Positions 9,446 to 17,583 of a DNA stretch of 64,000 nucleotides are shown in pieces. The stretch is from Rhodanobacter glycinis (GTDB lineage Bacteria; Pseudomonadota; Gammaproteobacteria; Xanthomonadales; Rhodanobacteraceae). How positions within the stretch are numbered: the stretch's first letter is position 1; every line of letters starts with the position of its first letter. The translations under genes were made by a program, and so were the position numbers. The DNA lies in assembly GCF_900114325.1 (NCBI RefSeq), contig NZ_FOSR01000007.1:1-64000 (forward strand), written 5' to 3'. Below the pieces are notes generated by a model, which saw only the letters and a list, made by a program, of their open reading frames with translations, was not told the origin of the DNA and did no database searches.

Positions 9446-10336
9446 TCAGTCGCGGAAGCGCTTGAGCAAGTCGTGGTAGGCATCGATGCGGCGGTCGCGC
9501 AGGAACGGCCAGATCCGCCGCACGTGTTCGCTGCGCTGCATGTCGATCTCGACGACCAGCAGTTCGCGCTGATCGGTGCCGGCTTGCGCAAGGAATTCGC
9601 CCTGCGGTCCGGCGACGAAGCTGGAACCCCAGAAACGGATGCCATCGCCCACGCCGGACACATCGGGTTCGTGGCCGGTGCGGTTGCAGGCCAGCAGCGG
9701 CAAGCCGTTGGCTACGGCGTGGCCGCGTTGCACTGTGATCCACGCCTCGCGCTGGCGGTCTTTCTCGTCCTGCGCGTCGTTCGGGTCCCAGCCGATGGCG
9801 GTCGGATACAGCAGCAGCTCGGCGCCGGCCAGCGCCATCAGCCGTGCCGCTTCCGGATACCACTGGTCCCAGCACACCAGTACGCCGAGGCGGCCCACCG
9901 AGGTGTCGATCGGATCGAAGCCGAGGTCGCCGGGCGTGAAGTAGAACTTCTCGTAGAACGCCGGATCGTCCGGGATATGCATCTTGCGGTACTTGCCGGC
10001 GATGGCGGCCGAGCGGTCGAACACCACGGCGGTGTTGTGATACAGGCCTGCGGCGCGCTTCTCGAACAGCGAGGCGACCACCACCAGTTTCAGCTCCGCG
10101 GCCAGCTTGCCGATGCGCTCGGTGCTCGGACCGGGAATCGATTCGGCCCGGTCGAATTCGTCCACCGACTCGTGCTGGCAGAAATACGGTCCGTTGTGCA
10201 GTTCCTGCAGCAATACCAGCTCGACCCCTGCCTTGGCCGCTTCGCGCAGGCCGGCTTCGATGGCATCGAGGTTGGCGTCGCGGCTGCCGCGGTCGGTTTC
10301 CTGCAGCAGCGCGACCTTGAGGGTCTTGCGGGTCAT
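9446..10336 (-). CDS. aguB: N-carbamoylputrescine amidase
   Basis: A 296-residue nitrilase-superfamily enzyme that hydrolyses N-carbamoylputrescine to putrescine, CO2 and ammonia. The catalytic triad is visible: Glu in LLQELHNG, Lys in KYRKMHIP, and C155 in VLVCWDQWYPE. The gene begins 38 bases after the aguA stop on the same strand, forming an aguA-aguB operon for arginine-derived putrescine synthesis. The start is either ATG 10336 or the in-frame ATG 10342, two codons upstream. Confidence 0.94.
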   Translation of the reverse strand: MTRKTLKVALLQETDRGSRDANLDAIEAGLREAAKAGVELVLLQELHNGPYFCQHESVDEFDRAESIPGPSTERIGKLAAELKLVVVASLFEKRAAGLYHNTAVVFDRSAAIAGKYRKMHIPDDPAFYEKFYFTPGDLGFDPIDTSVGRLGVLVCWDQWYPEAARLMALAGAELLLYPTAIGWDPNDAQDEKDRQREAWITVQRGHAVANGLPLLACNRTGHEPDVSGVGDGIRFWGSSFVAGPQGEFLAQAGTDQRELLVVEIDMQRSEHVRRIWPFLRDRRIDAYHDLLKRFRD

Positions 10337-10374
10337 CGGCATTCCGGTCTCGGGGGCATTCCAGTGGTGCGAGT

Positions 10375-11442
10375 TTAGCCGATGCCGGCCGGGTTCAGCC
10401 CGCCGGGCAGTTGCATGGTGATGCAATGCAGGCTGCCGTTCTGCCAGATCAGCGGGCGGCACGGCACCTGCACGATCTCGCGGCCGGGATGCGCGGTGCC
10501 GATGATGCGCGCGGCCTCGTCATCGGCCGTGTCGCCGTAAGCCGGCACCAGGACGGCACCATTGACGATCAGGTAGTTCGCGTAGGACGCGGCGAGCCGG
10601 CGCCCGTTGTCGAGGATCGGTTGCGCCCACGGCAACGGGTGCAACTGGTAGGGACGGCCGTCGGCGGTCCGCAGCGCGGCCAGCTCGGCGGCCATGCGCT
10701 GCAGTTCGTCGTGGTGTGGATCGCTGGCGTTGGCGCAGGCCTGGAACACGATGCCCTCGCCCGGCGCGAAGCGGGCGAGGGTGTCGATATGGGCGTCGGT
10801 GTCGTCGCCTTCGAGGTAGCCGTAATCCAGCCACAGCACGCGCTCGGCGTGCAGGCCGTCGCGCAGGATCGCGCTCATCTCCTTGCGTGACTGTTCCGGG
10901 TGGCGCTGTACCAGGCAGCGCCAAGTGGTGAGGATGGTGCCGGCGCCATCGCTTTCGATGCCGCCGCCTTCCAGCGCCCAGTCGATGCGTTTGTGCGCGG
11001 CATGGCCGAACACGCCGGCGTCGACCAGTCCGGCCACCAGCGCGTCGTCCTGTTCGGCGCCGAACTTGCCGCCCCAGCCGGTGAAGCGGAAGTCGGTGAG
11101 CTGGAAATCGGGCCGGGAATCAGTAGTGTCGCCACCCTTCAGGGTGATCGGGCCGGAGTCGCGCAGCCAGGTGTCGTCATAGGGCAACTCGACGAAACGC
11201 ACTCGTGCGAGCTCGACGCGGGCCTCGCGCAACAGGGTTTCGGCCTGTGCGTGCACCGCGGCATCGGCCACCACGATGACCAGCGGTTCGAAGCGCGTCA
11301 CCGCGGCAGCCAGCGCCACGTAGGTGGTTTCCACCTCGGCCAGCCGCTCGGCCCAATCGGTACCGGCGTGGGGCCATGCGATGAGCACGCCGGATTGCGG
11401 CTCCCACTCGGCAGGCAGGCGCAGGTTCGTGGATGGGGTCAT
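10375..11442 (-). CDS. aguA: Agmatine deiminase
   Basis: A 355-residue peptidyl-arginine-deiminase-family enzyme converting agmatine to N-carbamoylputrescine. Conserved features are LPYDDTWLRDSGP, the WALEGGGIE loop, and the C-terminal catalytic C340 in GSLHCITMQLP. The start MTPSTNLRLP gives the usual family length. It is the first gene of the aguA-aguB unit. Confidence 0.95.
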   Translation of the reverse strand: MTPSTNLRLPAEWEPQSGVLIAWPHAGTDWAERLAEVETTYVALAAAVTRFEPLVIVVADAAVHAQAETLLREARVELARVRFVELPYDDTWLRDSGPITLKGGDTTDSRPDFQLTDFRFTGWGGKFGAEQDDALVAGLVDAGVFGHAAHKRIDWALEGGGIESDGAGTILTTWRCLVQRHPEQSRKEMSAILRDGLHAERVLWLDYGYLEGDDTDAHIDTLARFAPGEGIVFQACANASDPHHDELQRMAAELAALRTADGRPYQLHPLPWAQPILDNGRRLAASYANYLIVNGAVLVPAYGDTADDEAARIIGTAHPGREIVQVPCRPLIWQNGSLHCITMQLPGGLNPAGIG

Positions 11443-11527
11443 GATCGTGCTCGCATCGACATCGGGGCAGGGCACGACAGTTTATGGGCAGGCGCTTGCG
11501 CTGAATAGCAATGTCGGCGCGCAACAG

Positions 11528-11560
11528 CACAAAGCCCCGGCCGAAGTCCGGGGCTTTGTG
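11528..11560 (-). terminator. Intrinsic terminator of the BamE-like gene
   Basis: A 13-bp perfect stem CACAAAGCCCCGG / CCGGGGCTTTGTG with a 7-nt loop, 28 bases beyond the stop of the minus-strand gene at 11589. T residues are mainly inside the stem, so termination may be partial. Confidence 0.7.
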
Positions 11561-11588
11561 CGTGCCGTGACGCTGACTCTGGCGGGGC

Positions 11589-11936
11589 TTACTTCGCCGA
11601 AGCCGGATGCAGGTTGTTGCCGGCCGGCGTGTTGAGCACGGAGTGGATCACGTGGTCGTGCTCGAAATAGACGATGTAGTGGGCGTACTCCCAGCGCTTG
11701 ATGACCGGGTGCCGCCGGGTATCGCCGCCGCGCGGCTGCAGCTTGCGCAAGGGCGTGCCATAGCGCTTTTCGACCTGGCCCATGGTCAGGCCGCGTTCGG
11801 GCAGGTGCAGCCCCTTTTCCTGCTGGACCCGATGGATCAGCAGGTTGTCGGCGTGAGCCGTCTGCGGCACGGCAAGGCTGCCGGCGCCAAAAGCGAGTGC
11901 TGCCAGCAAGGGCAGGCTGAAACGGTGCTTGAACAT
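11589..11936 (-). CDS. Exported BamE/SmpA-fold-like small protein
   Basis: A 115-residue protein with a Sec signal peptide (MFKHRFSLPLLAALAFGAGSLAV) cut near AHA-D. The mature part has GLTMGQVEKRYGTP followed by a Trp-Tyr-rich two-strand region (KRWEYAHYIVYFEHDHVIHSV). This pattern recalls the BamE/BLIP-type fold found in small envelope proteins. There is no lipobox cysteine, so it is probably soluble periplasmic. GGAGAGGGG precedes the ATG. Function unknown. Confidence 0.78.
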   Translation of the reverse strand: MFKHRFSLPLLAALAFGAGSLAVPQTAHADNLLIHRVQQEKGLHLPERGLTMGQVEKRYGTPLRKLQPRGGDTRRHPVIKRWEYAHYIVYFEHDHVIHSVLNTPAGNNLHPASAK

Positions 11937-12073
11937 GGTCCCCTCTCCGCGCAAGGCGATGCGGCAATCGTTGTAGCAGAAGTGATTGTGGCGATCCACG
12001 GGCAGTTGCGACAGATGTGACGCCCGCAACCGTTATCATGTGCGGCCAGCCTGTCGATTGAAGTGCCCTTGAG

Positions 12074-14035
12074 ATGATTGCGTTCCGCCATTTTGCCCTG
12101 CGCCGCGGCAGTCGCCTGCTGCTTTCCGATATCGACCTGGTGATCCAGAGTGGCTGGCGACTGGGTGTCATCGGCCGCAACGGTTGCGGCAAGTCCAGCC
12201 TGTTTGCCGCCCTGCAAGGGCAGGTGGAGGCTGACGCGGGCGACCTCGACCTGCCGGCGAAGCTGCGCCTGGCCTCGGTGGCCCAGGAAACCCCGATGCT
12301 GCCCGATCCGGCCATCGAATATGTGCTGGGTGGCGACGAGGAACTTGCCGCTGCCTTGCGCGATGAGGCCGATGCGCAGGAGCGCGGCGACACCGAGGCA
12401 ATGGCCCGGGCGCATCACCGCATCGAGGAACTGCATGGCTACGACGCGCGGGCGCGGGCCGGTCGCTTGTTGCACGGCCTGGGCTTTGCGCCGGAAACGC
12501 ACGAATACGCGGTGAAGGAGTTCTCCGGTGGCTGGCGCGTGCGCCTCAACCTGGCCCGCGCGCTGATGGCGCCGTCCGAGTTGCTGCTGCTGGACGAACC
12601 GACCAACCATCTCGACCTCGACGCCGTGCTGTGGCTGGAGGAATGGCTGCGCCGCTACCAGGGCACCTTGCTGATCATTTCGCACGATCGCGAATTCCTG
12701 GACGGCGTGATCGACCACACGCTGCATCTCGATGGTGGCGGTGCCAAGCTCTATGCCGGCAATTACAGCGCGTTCGAACGCCTGCGTGCCGAGCAACTGC
12801 GCCAGCAGCAGATCGCCCACGAACGCGAGCAGGCCGAACGCGCGCACCTGCAGTCTTTCATCGATCGCTTCAAGGCCAAGGCGAGCAAGGCCAAGCAGGC
12901 GCAGTCGCGCATGAAGCGGCTGGAAAAGATGGCCGGCACCGAGGCGGTGCGTGCCGAGCGCTCGTTCCACTTCCAGTTCGCGCAGCCCGATCGCGTGCCC
13001 GATTCGATGTTGCAGATCGAGGACGTCGTGGCCGGATACCCGGCCGGTTCCGTGGGTGACGAGGGGCAGGGCGCGGCATCCACGGAGGCCAAGGTGGTGC
13101 TGGGGGATGTCCGCTTCCGCCTTGAGGCCGGCGAACGCATCGGCCTGCTCGGGCCCAACGGCGCGGGCAAGTCCACCCTGGTCAAGACCCTGGTCGGCGA
13201 ACTGGAGCCGCTGGCGGGTGAGCGCAAGGCGCACAAGGATCTCAAAATCGGTTATTTCGCCCAGCACACGGTGGAAAGCCTGCACGCGGGTTCCAGCCCG
13301 TTCAACCACCTGCAGGACAAGGCCCCCGGCGTGGCCGCGCAAGTCTTGCGTGATTTTCTGGGCGGTTGGAATTTTGCCGGCGAGCGGGCGTTCGAATCGG
13401 TGGACGGCTTTTCCGGCGGCGAGCGTGCGCGCCTCGCGCTGGCGCTGATCGCGTGGGACAAACCGAACCTGCTGCTGCTCGACGAACCGACCAACCATCT
13501 CGATCTGGACATGCGCGAAGCGTTGGCCGACGCCTTGGCCGGTTTCGACGGCGCGCTGGTGCTGGTGTCGCATGACCGCCACCTGCTTGGCATGGTCTGC
13601 GACAGTTTCTGGCGCGTGGCCGACGGCGTGGTCGAGCCGTTCGATGGCGACTTGGACGACTATGCGCGCTGGCTGCGTTCGCGTGGCGGCAAGGCGAAGA
13701 AAAAGGCCAAGGCCGCCAAGGCGGGGCAGGAAAACTCATCCGCCGAGGTTTCCGCACCTGAGACGAAGGCGAATGCCGCTGACGAGCGCAAGGTGGCCGC
13801 GCTCCAGCGCGAGAACGACAAGGCCTCGCGCCAACGCGTGAAGAAGGTCGAGACGCGCGTCGCCGCCATCGATGCCGAATTGACGGCGTTGGAGGCGAAG
13901 CTGGCCGATCCCGACATCTACAACGGCTCAACCGCCGAGCTGATGAAACTGAGTCAGCAGCAGGGTCGGCTGCGCGGCGAGAAGGAAACGCTGGAAGCGG
14001 AATGGCTGGAGTTGTACGAGTCGCTGGAAGCCTGA
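12074..14035 (+). CDS. yheS: ABC-F family ATPase, YheS type
   Basis: A 653-residue soluble ATPase with two ABC domains and no membrane segment. Walker A motifs are GRNGCGKSS (34-42) and GPNGAGKST (360-368). Each half has LLLLDEPTNHLDLD, and the signatures are FSGGW and FSGGER. The linker contains IDRFKAKASKAKQAQSRMKRLEKM, the P-site tRNA interaction motif region of ABC-F factors. N-terminal similarity (MIxFxxLxxRRGxRxLL and the QETPxLP stretch) matches E. coli YheS rather than Uup or EttA. A C-terminal coiled coil (about 575-650) follows a Lys-rich segment. ABC-F proteins act on stalled or idle ribosomes. Confidence 0.92.
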   Translation: MIAFRHFALRRGSRLLLSDIDLVIQSGWRLGVIGRNGCGKSSLFAALQGQVEADAGDLDLPAKLRLASVAQETPMLPDPAIEYVLGGDEELAAALRDEADAQERGDTEAMARAHHRIEELHGYDARARAGRLLHGLGFAPETHEYAVKEFSGGWRVRLNLARALMAPSELLLLDEPTNHLDLDAVLWLEEWLRRYQGTLLIISHDREFLDGVIDHTLHLDGGGAKLYAGNYSAFERLRAEQLRQQQIAHEREQAERAHLQSFIDRFKAKASKAKQAQSRMKRLEKMAGTEAVRAERSFHFQFAQPDRVPDSMLQIEDVVAGYPAGSVGDEGQGAASTEAKVVLGDVRFRLEAGERIGLLGPNGAGKSTLVKTLVGELEPLAGERKAHKDLKIGYFAQHTVESLHAGSSPFNHLQDKAPGVAAQVLRDFLGGWNFAGERAFESVDGFSGGERARLALALIAWDKPNLLLLDEPTNHLDLDMREALADALAGFDGALVLVSHDRHLLGMVCDSFWRVADGVVEPFDGDLDDYARWLRSRGGKAKKKAKAAKAGQENSSAEVSAPETKANAADERKVAALQRENDKASRQRVKKVETRVAAIDAELTALEAKLADPDIYNGSTAELMKLSQQQGRLRGEKETLEAEWLELYESLEA

Positions 14036-14047
14036 AGAGGATCGTCG

Positions 14048-14971
14048 ATGAGCGCTGCCGTGATCCATCCGCTGGAGCTGTGGTTGCCCGCCTTGGGGCG
14101 TTTCGACCCGACGCATCCGCTGCACCGGTGGCTGGCACAGTCGGATCGCCTGGAGGCGGGCCCGCAGGGTTACCTGGATGGACTGGCCGGTTATTTCGAC
14201 AGCGGTGCAGCGCCGATGCCGGTGGCCGCGTTGACCCGCGAGTTGCTGGCCGGCGATGCGGGTGAGGCGACGTGGTTGTGCGCCGACCCGTCCTGGGTGC
14301 AGCCGGACATGACCGGCGTGCGCCTGCTGGCTTGCGGACAGATGCAGCTGCTGATGGACGAGGCGCGCGAGTTCGCCGATACCTTGCGCCCGGTCTTCGA
14401 CGAGGCCGGCGTCCGGCTTGAAATCTCGGCGGCCGATCACTGGCACCTGCGGCTTTCTCCAGGCTTGGAACTGCCCGATTTTGCCGCTCCGGAGCAGGCG
14501 TTGGGCGAAGACTTGTATCAACACTTGCCGCAAGGTGCCGAAGGGCGTCGCTGGCGCGTGCTGATCAACGAGGTGCAGGTGCTGTTGCATCAGCATCCGC
14601 GCAATGCGGCGCGCAGCGCGGCAGGCCAGCCGCCGGTCAACAGTGTGTGGCTGTGGGGCGCGGGGACGTTGCCGGCACGGGTGCGCAGCCGTTTCGGTGG
14701 CGTGGTCGGCGACGACGTGTTGCTGACGGCGCTGGCCGAGCGCGCGAAGATATTGCATCAGCCGCGCACGCCGGACAGCGTGGCCGCCGCGCGCGAAGGC
14801 TGGCTGGTCGACCTGCAGGATCTGCCGGTGGCCGACATCGAGCATGACTGGTGGCCGCGATTGCAGGCATTGGCGCAGCGACAAACCGTGCGCATCAGCT
14901 TCGCCAGCGGCGAACGCTGGCTGCACCTGCCGTGGCATCGCTGGCGCTTCTGGCGCGGTAGCCGGCGTTGA
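14048..14971 (+). CDS. rpfE: RpfE-like regulatory protein
   Basis: A 307-residue cytoplasmic protein rich in Trp and Leu, without recognisable catalytic motifs. Its position directly before recJ and its overall look fit RpfE of the Xanthomonas rpf region, where recJ and rpfE are also adjacent. Members are often annotated as phosphoglycerate-mutase-like, but I see no catalytic signature. Mutants of rpfE in Xanthomonas are reported to have altered extracellular enzyme or polysaccharide production; the mechanism is unknown. Its stop codon overlaps the proposed TTG start of recJ, so the two are translationally coupled. Confidence 0.72.
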   Translation: MSAAVIHPLELWLPALGRFDPTHPLHRWLAQSDRLEAGPQGYLDGLAGYFDSGAAPMPVAALTRELLAGDAGEATWLCADPSWVQPDMTGVRLLACGQMQLLMDEAREFADTLRPVFDEAGVRLEISAADHWHLRLSPGLELPDFAAPEQALGEDLYQHLPQGAEGRRWRVLINEVQVLLHQHPRNAARSAAGQPPVNSVWLWGAGTLPARVRSRFGGVVGDDVLLTALAERAKILHQPRTPDSVAAAREGWLVDLQDLPVADIEHDWWPRLQALAQRQTVRISFASGERWLHLPWHRWRFWRGSRR

Positions 14972-16701
14972 GCGACGCCACGGTCATGCGCCTCGAACTG
15001 CGTCGCCGCGCCACGCAGGGCGAACCGGTCGGTTGGGGCATGGGAGTGCATCCGGTGCTGCAACGTGTATACGCCGCACGCGGCGTGTTGGGGCCCGCAC
15101 AGGTCGAGCATCGACTCAAGCGCCTGCTGTCGCCGCATGAGCTCGGTGGCATGGCCGCGGCGGTGGGTTTGCTGGCCGAGGCGATCCGCGACGATTGGTC
15201 GATCCTGATTGCCGGCGACTACGATTGCGATGGTGCCACCGGCGTGGCCGTGGCCGTGCGCGGCCTGCGCATGCTCGGCGCGCGCAAGGTCGATTACGTG
15301 GTGCCGAACCGTTTCATCCACGGCTACGGGCTTACCCCCGCATTGGTGGCGTCACTGCAACCGACGCCGCAATTGCTGGTGACCGTCGACAACGGCGTGG
15401 CCAGCGTGGCTGGGGTGGCGGCCGCAAGCGAGCGTGGCATTCGTGTCATCGTCACCGATCACCACTTGCCCGGCGAGCAGCTGCCGGCCTGCGATGCCAT
15501 CGTCAATCCGAACCTGGTCGGCGACCCGTTCCCGAGCAAGATGCTGGCCGGCGTCGGCGTGATGTTCTATCTGCTGCTGGGCTTGCGCGCGAAGTTGCGC
15601 GAGCAGGGCGCTTTCGGGCAGGGCGAACCCGATCTCTCGGCCTTGCTTGACCTGGTTGCGCTGGGCACGGTGGCCGATCTGGTGCCGCTGGATTTCAACA
15701 ACCGGGTGCTGGTCGAGGCAGGGCTGCAGCGCATTCGGCAAGGGCGTGCCTGTGCCGGGATCCATGCGCTGATCGAAGTGGGCAAGCGCAGCCGTGCCAC
15801 CTTGTGTTCCAGCGACCTGGGTTTCAGCGTCGGTCCAAGGTTGAATGCGGCAGGCCGCCTGGAAGACATGCGCCTTGGGGTCGAATGCCTGCTTGCCGAT
15901 GACCCGGCACAAGCGCGCCGCCACGCGGAACGGCTTGATGCCATCAACCGCGAGCGCCGCGAATTGCAGGCCTCGATGGTGGCCGAGGCCGAGTTGATGG
16001 TGGTGGGTGTGGCGAGCATCGAGGCGGTCGGCGTGGCGTTGTACGAGGCTTCCTGGCATGCCGGGGTAGTAGGGCTGGTGGCATCGAAGCTGAAGGAGCG
16101 ACTGCATCGTCCGGTGATCGCGTTCGCCTCAGCCAGCGAGGACGATGTAGAGCACCTGCGCGGCTCGGGTCGCTCCATTCCCGGTTTCCACCTGCGTGAC
16201 GCGCTGGCCATGATCGACGCCCGTCATCCCGGGTTGATCGAGCGCTTCGGCGGTCATGCGATGGCTGCCGGACTGAGCATGAAGGCGGCCAATTACCCGC
16301 GTTTTGCCGCTGCGTTCGATGAGGTGGCCCGCGAAATGATCGAGCCGGAACACTTGCAAGCCGTATTGCATACCGATGGCGAATTGCCCTCCGGCGGGTT
16401 CACGCTGGAACTGGCGCGCCAATTGCGTGATGCCGGGCCGTGGGGACAAGCCTTCCCCGAGCCGCTGTTCGACAACGTGTTCGAGTGCGCCAGTTGGAAG
16501 GTGATGGGCGAAACCCACTTGCGACTGCAATTGCGCGATCCCCGCGACGGCGCACTGCAGGAGGCTGTGATGTTCAATGCCTATCACGGTCAGCCACCGC
16601 CGCAGCGCATGCGCGCCGTCTACGAGCTGGGCATCAACGACTGGCAAGGGCGCGAAAGCGCACGTTTGTTGCTGCGGCACATGGAGCCGGTTGCGGATTG
16701 A
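14968..16701 (+). CDS. recJ: Single-stranded-DNA-specific exonuclease RecJ
   Basis: A 577-residue DHH-family 5'-3' exonuclease used in RecFOR recombination, base excision and mismatch repair. Metal-binding motifs are DYDCDGATG starting at D84, VDNG, D164-H165-H166, and the DHHA1 part with GRSIPGFHLRDAL and FGGHAMAAGLS. The start is taken as TTG 14968, which overlaps the rpfE stop (TTGA). An ATG at 14986 (MRLELRRR) is an equally workable start and would remove six residues. Confidence 0.94.
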   Translation: MSDATVMRLELRRRATQGEPVGWGMGVHPVLQRVYAARGVLGPAQVEHRLKRLLSPHELGGMAAAVGLLAEAIRDDWSILIAGDYDCDGATGVAVAVRGLRMLGARKVDYVVPNRFIHGYGLTPALVASLQPTPQLLVTVDNGVASVAGVAAASERGIRVIVTDHHLPGEQLPACDAIVNPNLVGDPFPSKMLAGVGVMFYLLLGLRAKLREQGAFGQGEPDLSALLDLVALGTVADLVPLDFNNRVLVEAGLQRIRQGRACAGIHALIEVGKRSRATLCSSDLGFSVGPRLNAAGRLEDMRLGVECLLADDPAQARRHAERLDAINRERRELQASMVAEAELMVVGVASIEAVGVALYEASWHAGVVGLVASKLKERLHRPVIAFASASEDDVEHLRGSGRSIPGFHLRDALAMIDARHPGLIERFGGHAMAAGLSMKAANYPRFAAAFDEVAREMIEPEHLQAVLHTDGELPSGGFTLELARQLRDAGPWGQAFPEPLFDNVFECASWKVMGETHLRLQLRDPRDGALQEAVMFNAYHGQPPPQRMRAVYELGINDWQGRESARLLLRHMEPVAD

Positions 16702-16819
16702 ATATCGCAGCCAACGCGGCTGGGCGTTAAGCACGCGTGAGCCTCCATGGCGATTTCGCACACGCTTTCAGTGACGGGGATTATGCTTCGCTGCAGGTAG
16801 TCGCCAAGCGGAGCAAGCC

Positions 16820-17203
16820 ATGATCGAACAACTGGAAAACCTGCCGGCCGGTGCGTTGGGATTCCGGGCGCGCGGACAGGTGACGGCCGACGATTACGAG
16901 CGCGTGATCGTGCCCGATATCGAGGCCGCTTTCTCGCTCAACCGCAAGCTGCGCCTGCTGTACCACGCCGGCGATGATTTCACCGGTTTCGACCCGGGGG
17001 CGATGTGGGACGACGCGAAGCTGGGTTTGCGCCATTTCAGCGGCTGGGACCGGGTGGCGCTGGTCACCGACGTGGCGTGGCTGCGCATGACCGCCACCGC
17101 CATGGGGTTTGCCATGCCGGCGGATTTCCGCCTGTTCGCCAACGCCGAGCTGGAAACGGCCCGGCGCTGGATCAGTGAGCCGCGGGTGGATGATGGAGGT
17201 TAG
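16820..17203 (+). CDS. SpoIIAA-like STAS-domain protein
   Basis: A 127-residue single-domain protein of the SpoIIAA-like (DUF3478) STAS group. Typical features are the N-terminal LPAGALGFRARGQVTADDYERVIVPDIE, a buried strand KLRLLYHAG, GWDRVALVTDVAWLR, and the late ADFRLFANAELETARRWI. Members are small cytoplasmic proteins of uncertain role, proposed to bind lipids or nucleotides. AAGCGGAG precedes the ATG. It is followed directly by the asnB regulatory region. Confidence 0.85.
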   Translation: MIEQLENLPAGALGFRARGQVTADDYERVIVPDIEAAFSLNRKLRLLYHAGDDFTGFDPGAMWDDAKLGLRHFSGWDRVALVTDVAWLRMTATAMGFAMPADFRLFANAELETARRWISEPRVDDGG

Positions 17204-17216
17204 TCCGGATGGTCAC

Positions 17217-17245
17217 TTGCAGATGGACGTCCAATCTGTTCTAGT
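17217..17245 (+). promoter_or_regulatory. Putative promoter of the asnB leader
   Basis: TTGCAG and TCTAGT with 17-bp spacing; the -10 matches consensus at 4 of 6 positions. A start site about 7 bases on would fall at or near 17252, the A of the leader ATG, implying a leaderless or nearly leaderless transcript. This agrees with the absence of a Shine-Dalgarno sequence before that ATG. Confidence 0.45.
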
Positions 17246-17251
17246 CGACGC

Positions 17252-17371
17252 ATGACCACGTTGACTGCCTGCTTCCCGAACGTCACTGCGCTTTCCGCGC
17301 AGAGCTTCGTGCCGGCCGTCAACAATAATCGCGCGAACAATAACGCCAATCGTTGGCGGGCCCGCGCGTAG
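17252..17371 (+). CDS. Asparagine-rich leader peptide of asnB (attenuator leader)
   Basis: A 39-codon ORF, ATG to TAG, ending 28 bases before the strong terminator that precedes asnB. Residues 24-33 are NNNRANNNAN: seven Asn codons (AAC and AAT mixed) in ten positions, with one more Asn at residue 10. Such clustering just before an attenuator is the hallmark of amino-acid-specific leader peptides such as those of trp, his and leu operons. Here it would sense Asn-tRNA charging and control asparagine synthetase. The C-terminal codons (RWRARA) coincide with the antiterminator strand. There is no clear ribosome binding site. The function is inferred from sequence architecture. Confidence 0.82.
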   Translation: MTTLTACFPNVTALSAQSFVPAVNNNRANNNANRWRARA

Positions 17372-17432
17372 CTTCAAGTTTCCACGAAACATACGCGACG
17401 AAGGCCCGCCCAGTGCGGGCCTTCTCTTTTTC
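17355..17432 (+). terminator. Attenuator with competing antiterminator upstream of asnB
   Basis: The terminator is GAAGGCCCGC (17400-17409), loop CCAGT, GCGGGCCTTC (17415-17424), then TCTTTTTC: a 10-bp stem with a T-tract. The competing strand is GGCGGGCC at 17355-17362, within the last leader codons. It is exactly complementary to GGCCCGCC at 17403-17410 and copies the 3' arm of the terminator (GCGGGCC). A ribosome stalled at the Asn codons (17321-17350) leaves 17355-17362 free to pair and prevent termination. A ribosome that reaches the stop at 17369 covers it and lets the terminator form. Folding was judged by eye only. Confidence 0.8.
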
Positions 17433-17454
17433 TGCGCGCCTTACCCGTGCGTGG

Positions 17455-17557
17455 ATCCATCCACGCAAGAGCAACCCCGGCCATCCATGGCCGACTTGCG
17501 GTAACTATGGCGCGAATCCATCCGCGCAAAGACAAACCGGCCATCCATGGCCGACTT
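17455..17557 (+). repeat. Two-copy tandem repeat with palindromes in the asnB 5'UTR
   Basis: Two copies of about 43 bp, 61 bp apart (17455-17497 and 17516-17557), share ATCCATCC(A/G)CGCAA at one end and end with the palindrome CGGCCATCCATGGCCG plus ACTT (17478-17493 and 17538-17553). A further 8-bp stem, GCGTGGAT/ATCCACGC, overlaps the first copy. The block lies between the attenuator and the asnB ribosome binding site. It may be a dispersed palindromic element or a second RNA structure. Confidence 0.75.
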
Positions 17558-17583
17558 TCAAAAACAACGGAGGGGTTTCAATC

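Noticed and set aside
17455-17557. Possible CRISPR-like repeats before asnB
   Set aside because: Only two imperfect units with no unique spacer between equal repeats; they are palindromic elements in a 5'UTR.
17353-17583. In-frame N-terminal extension of asnB
   Set aside because: It would run through the attenuator and repeats and bury the essential N-terminal Cys nucleophile.
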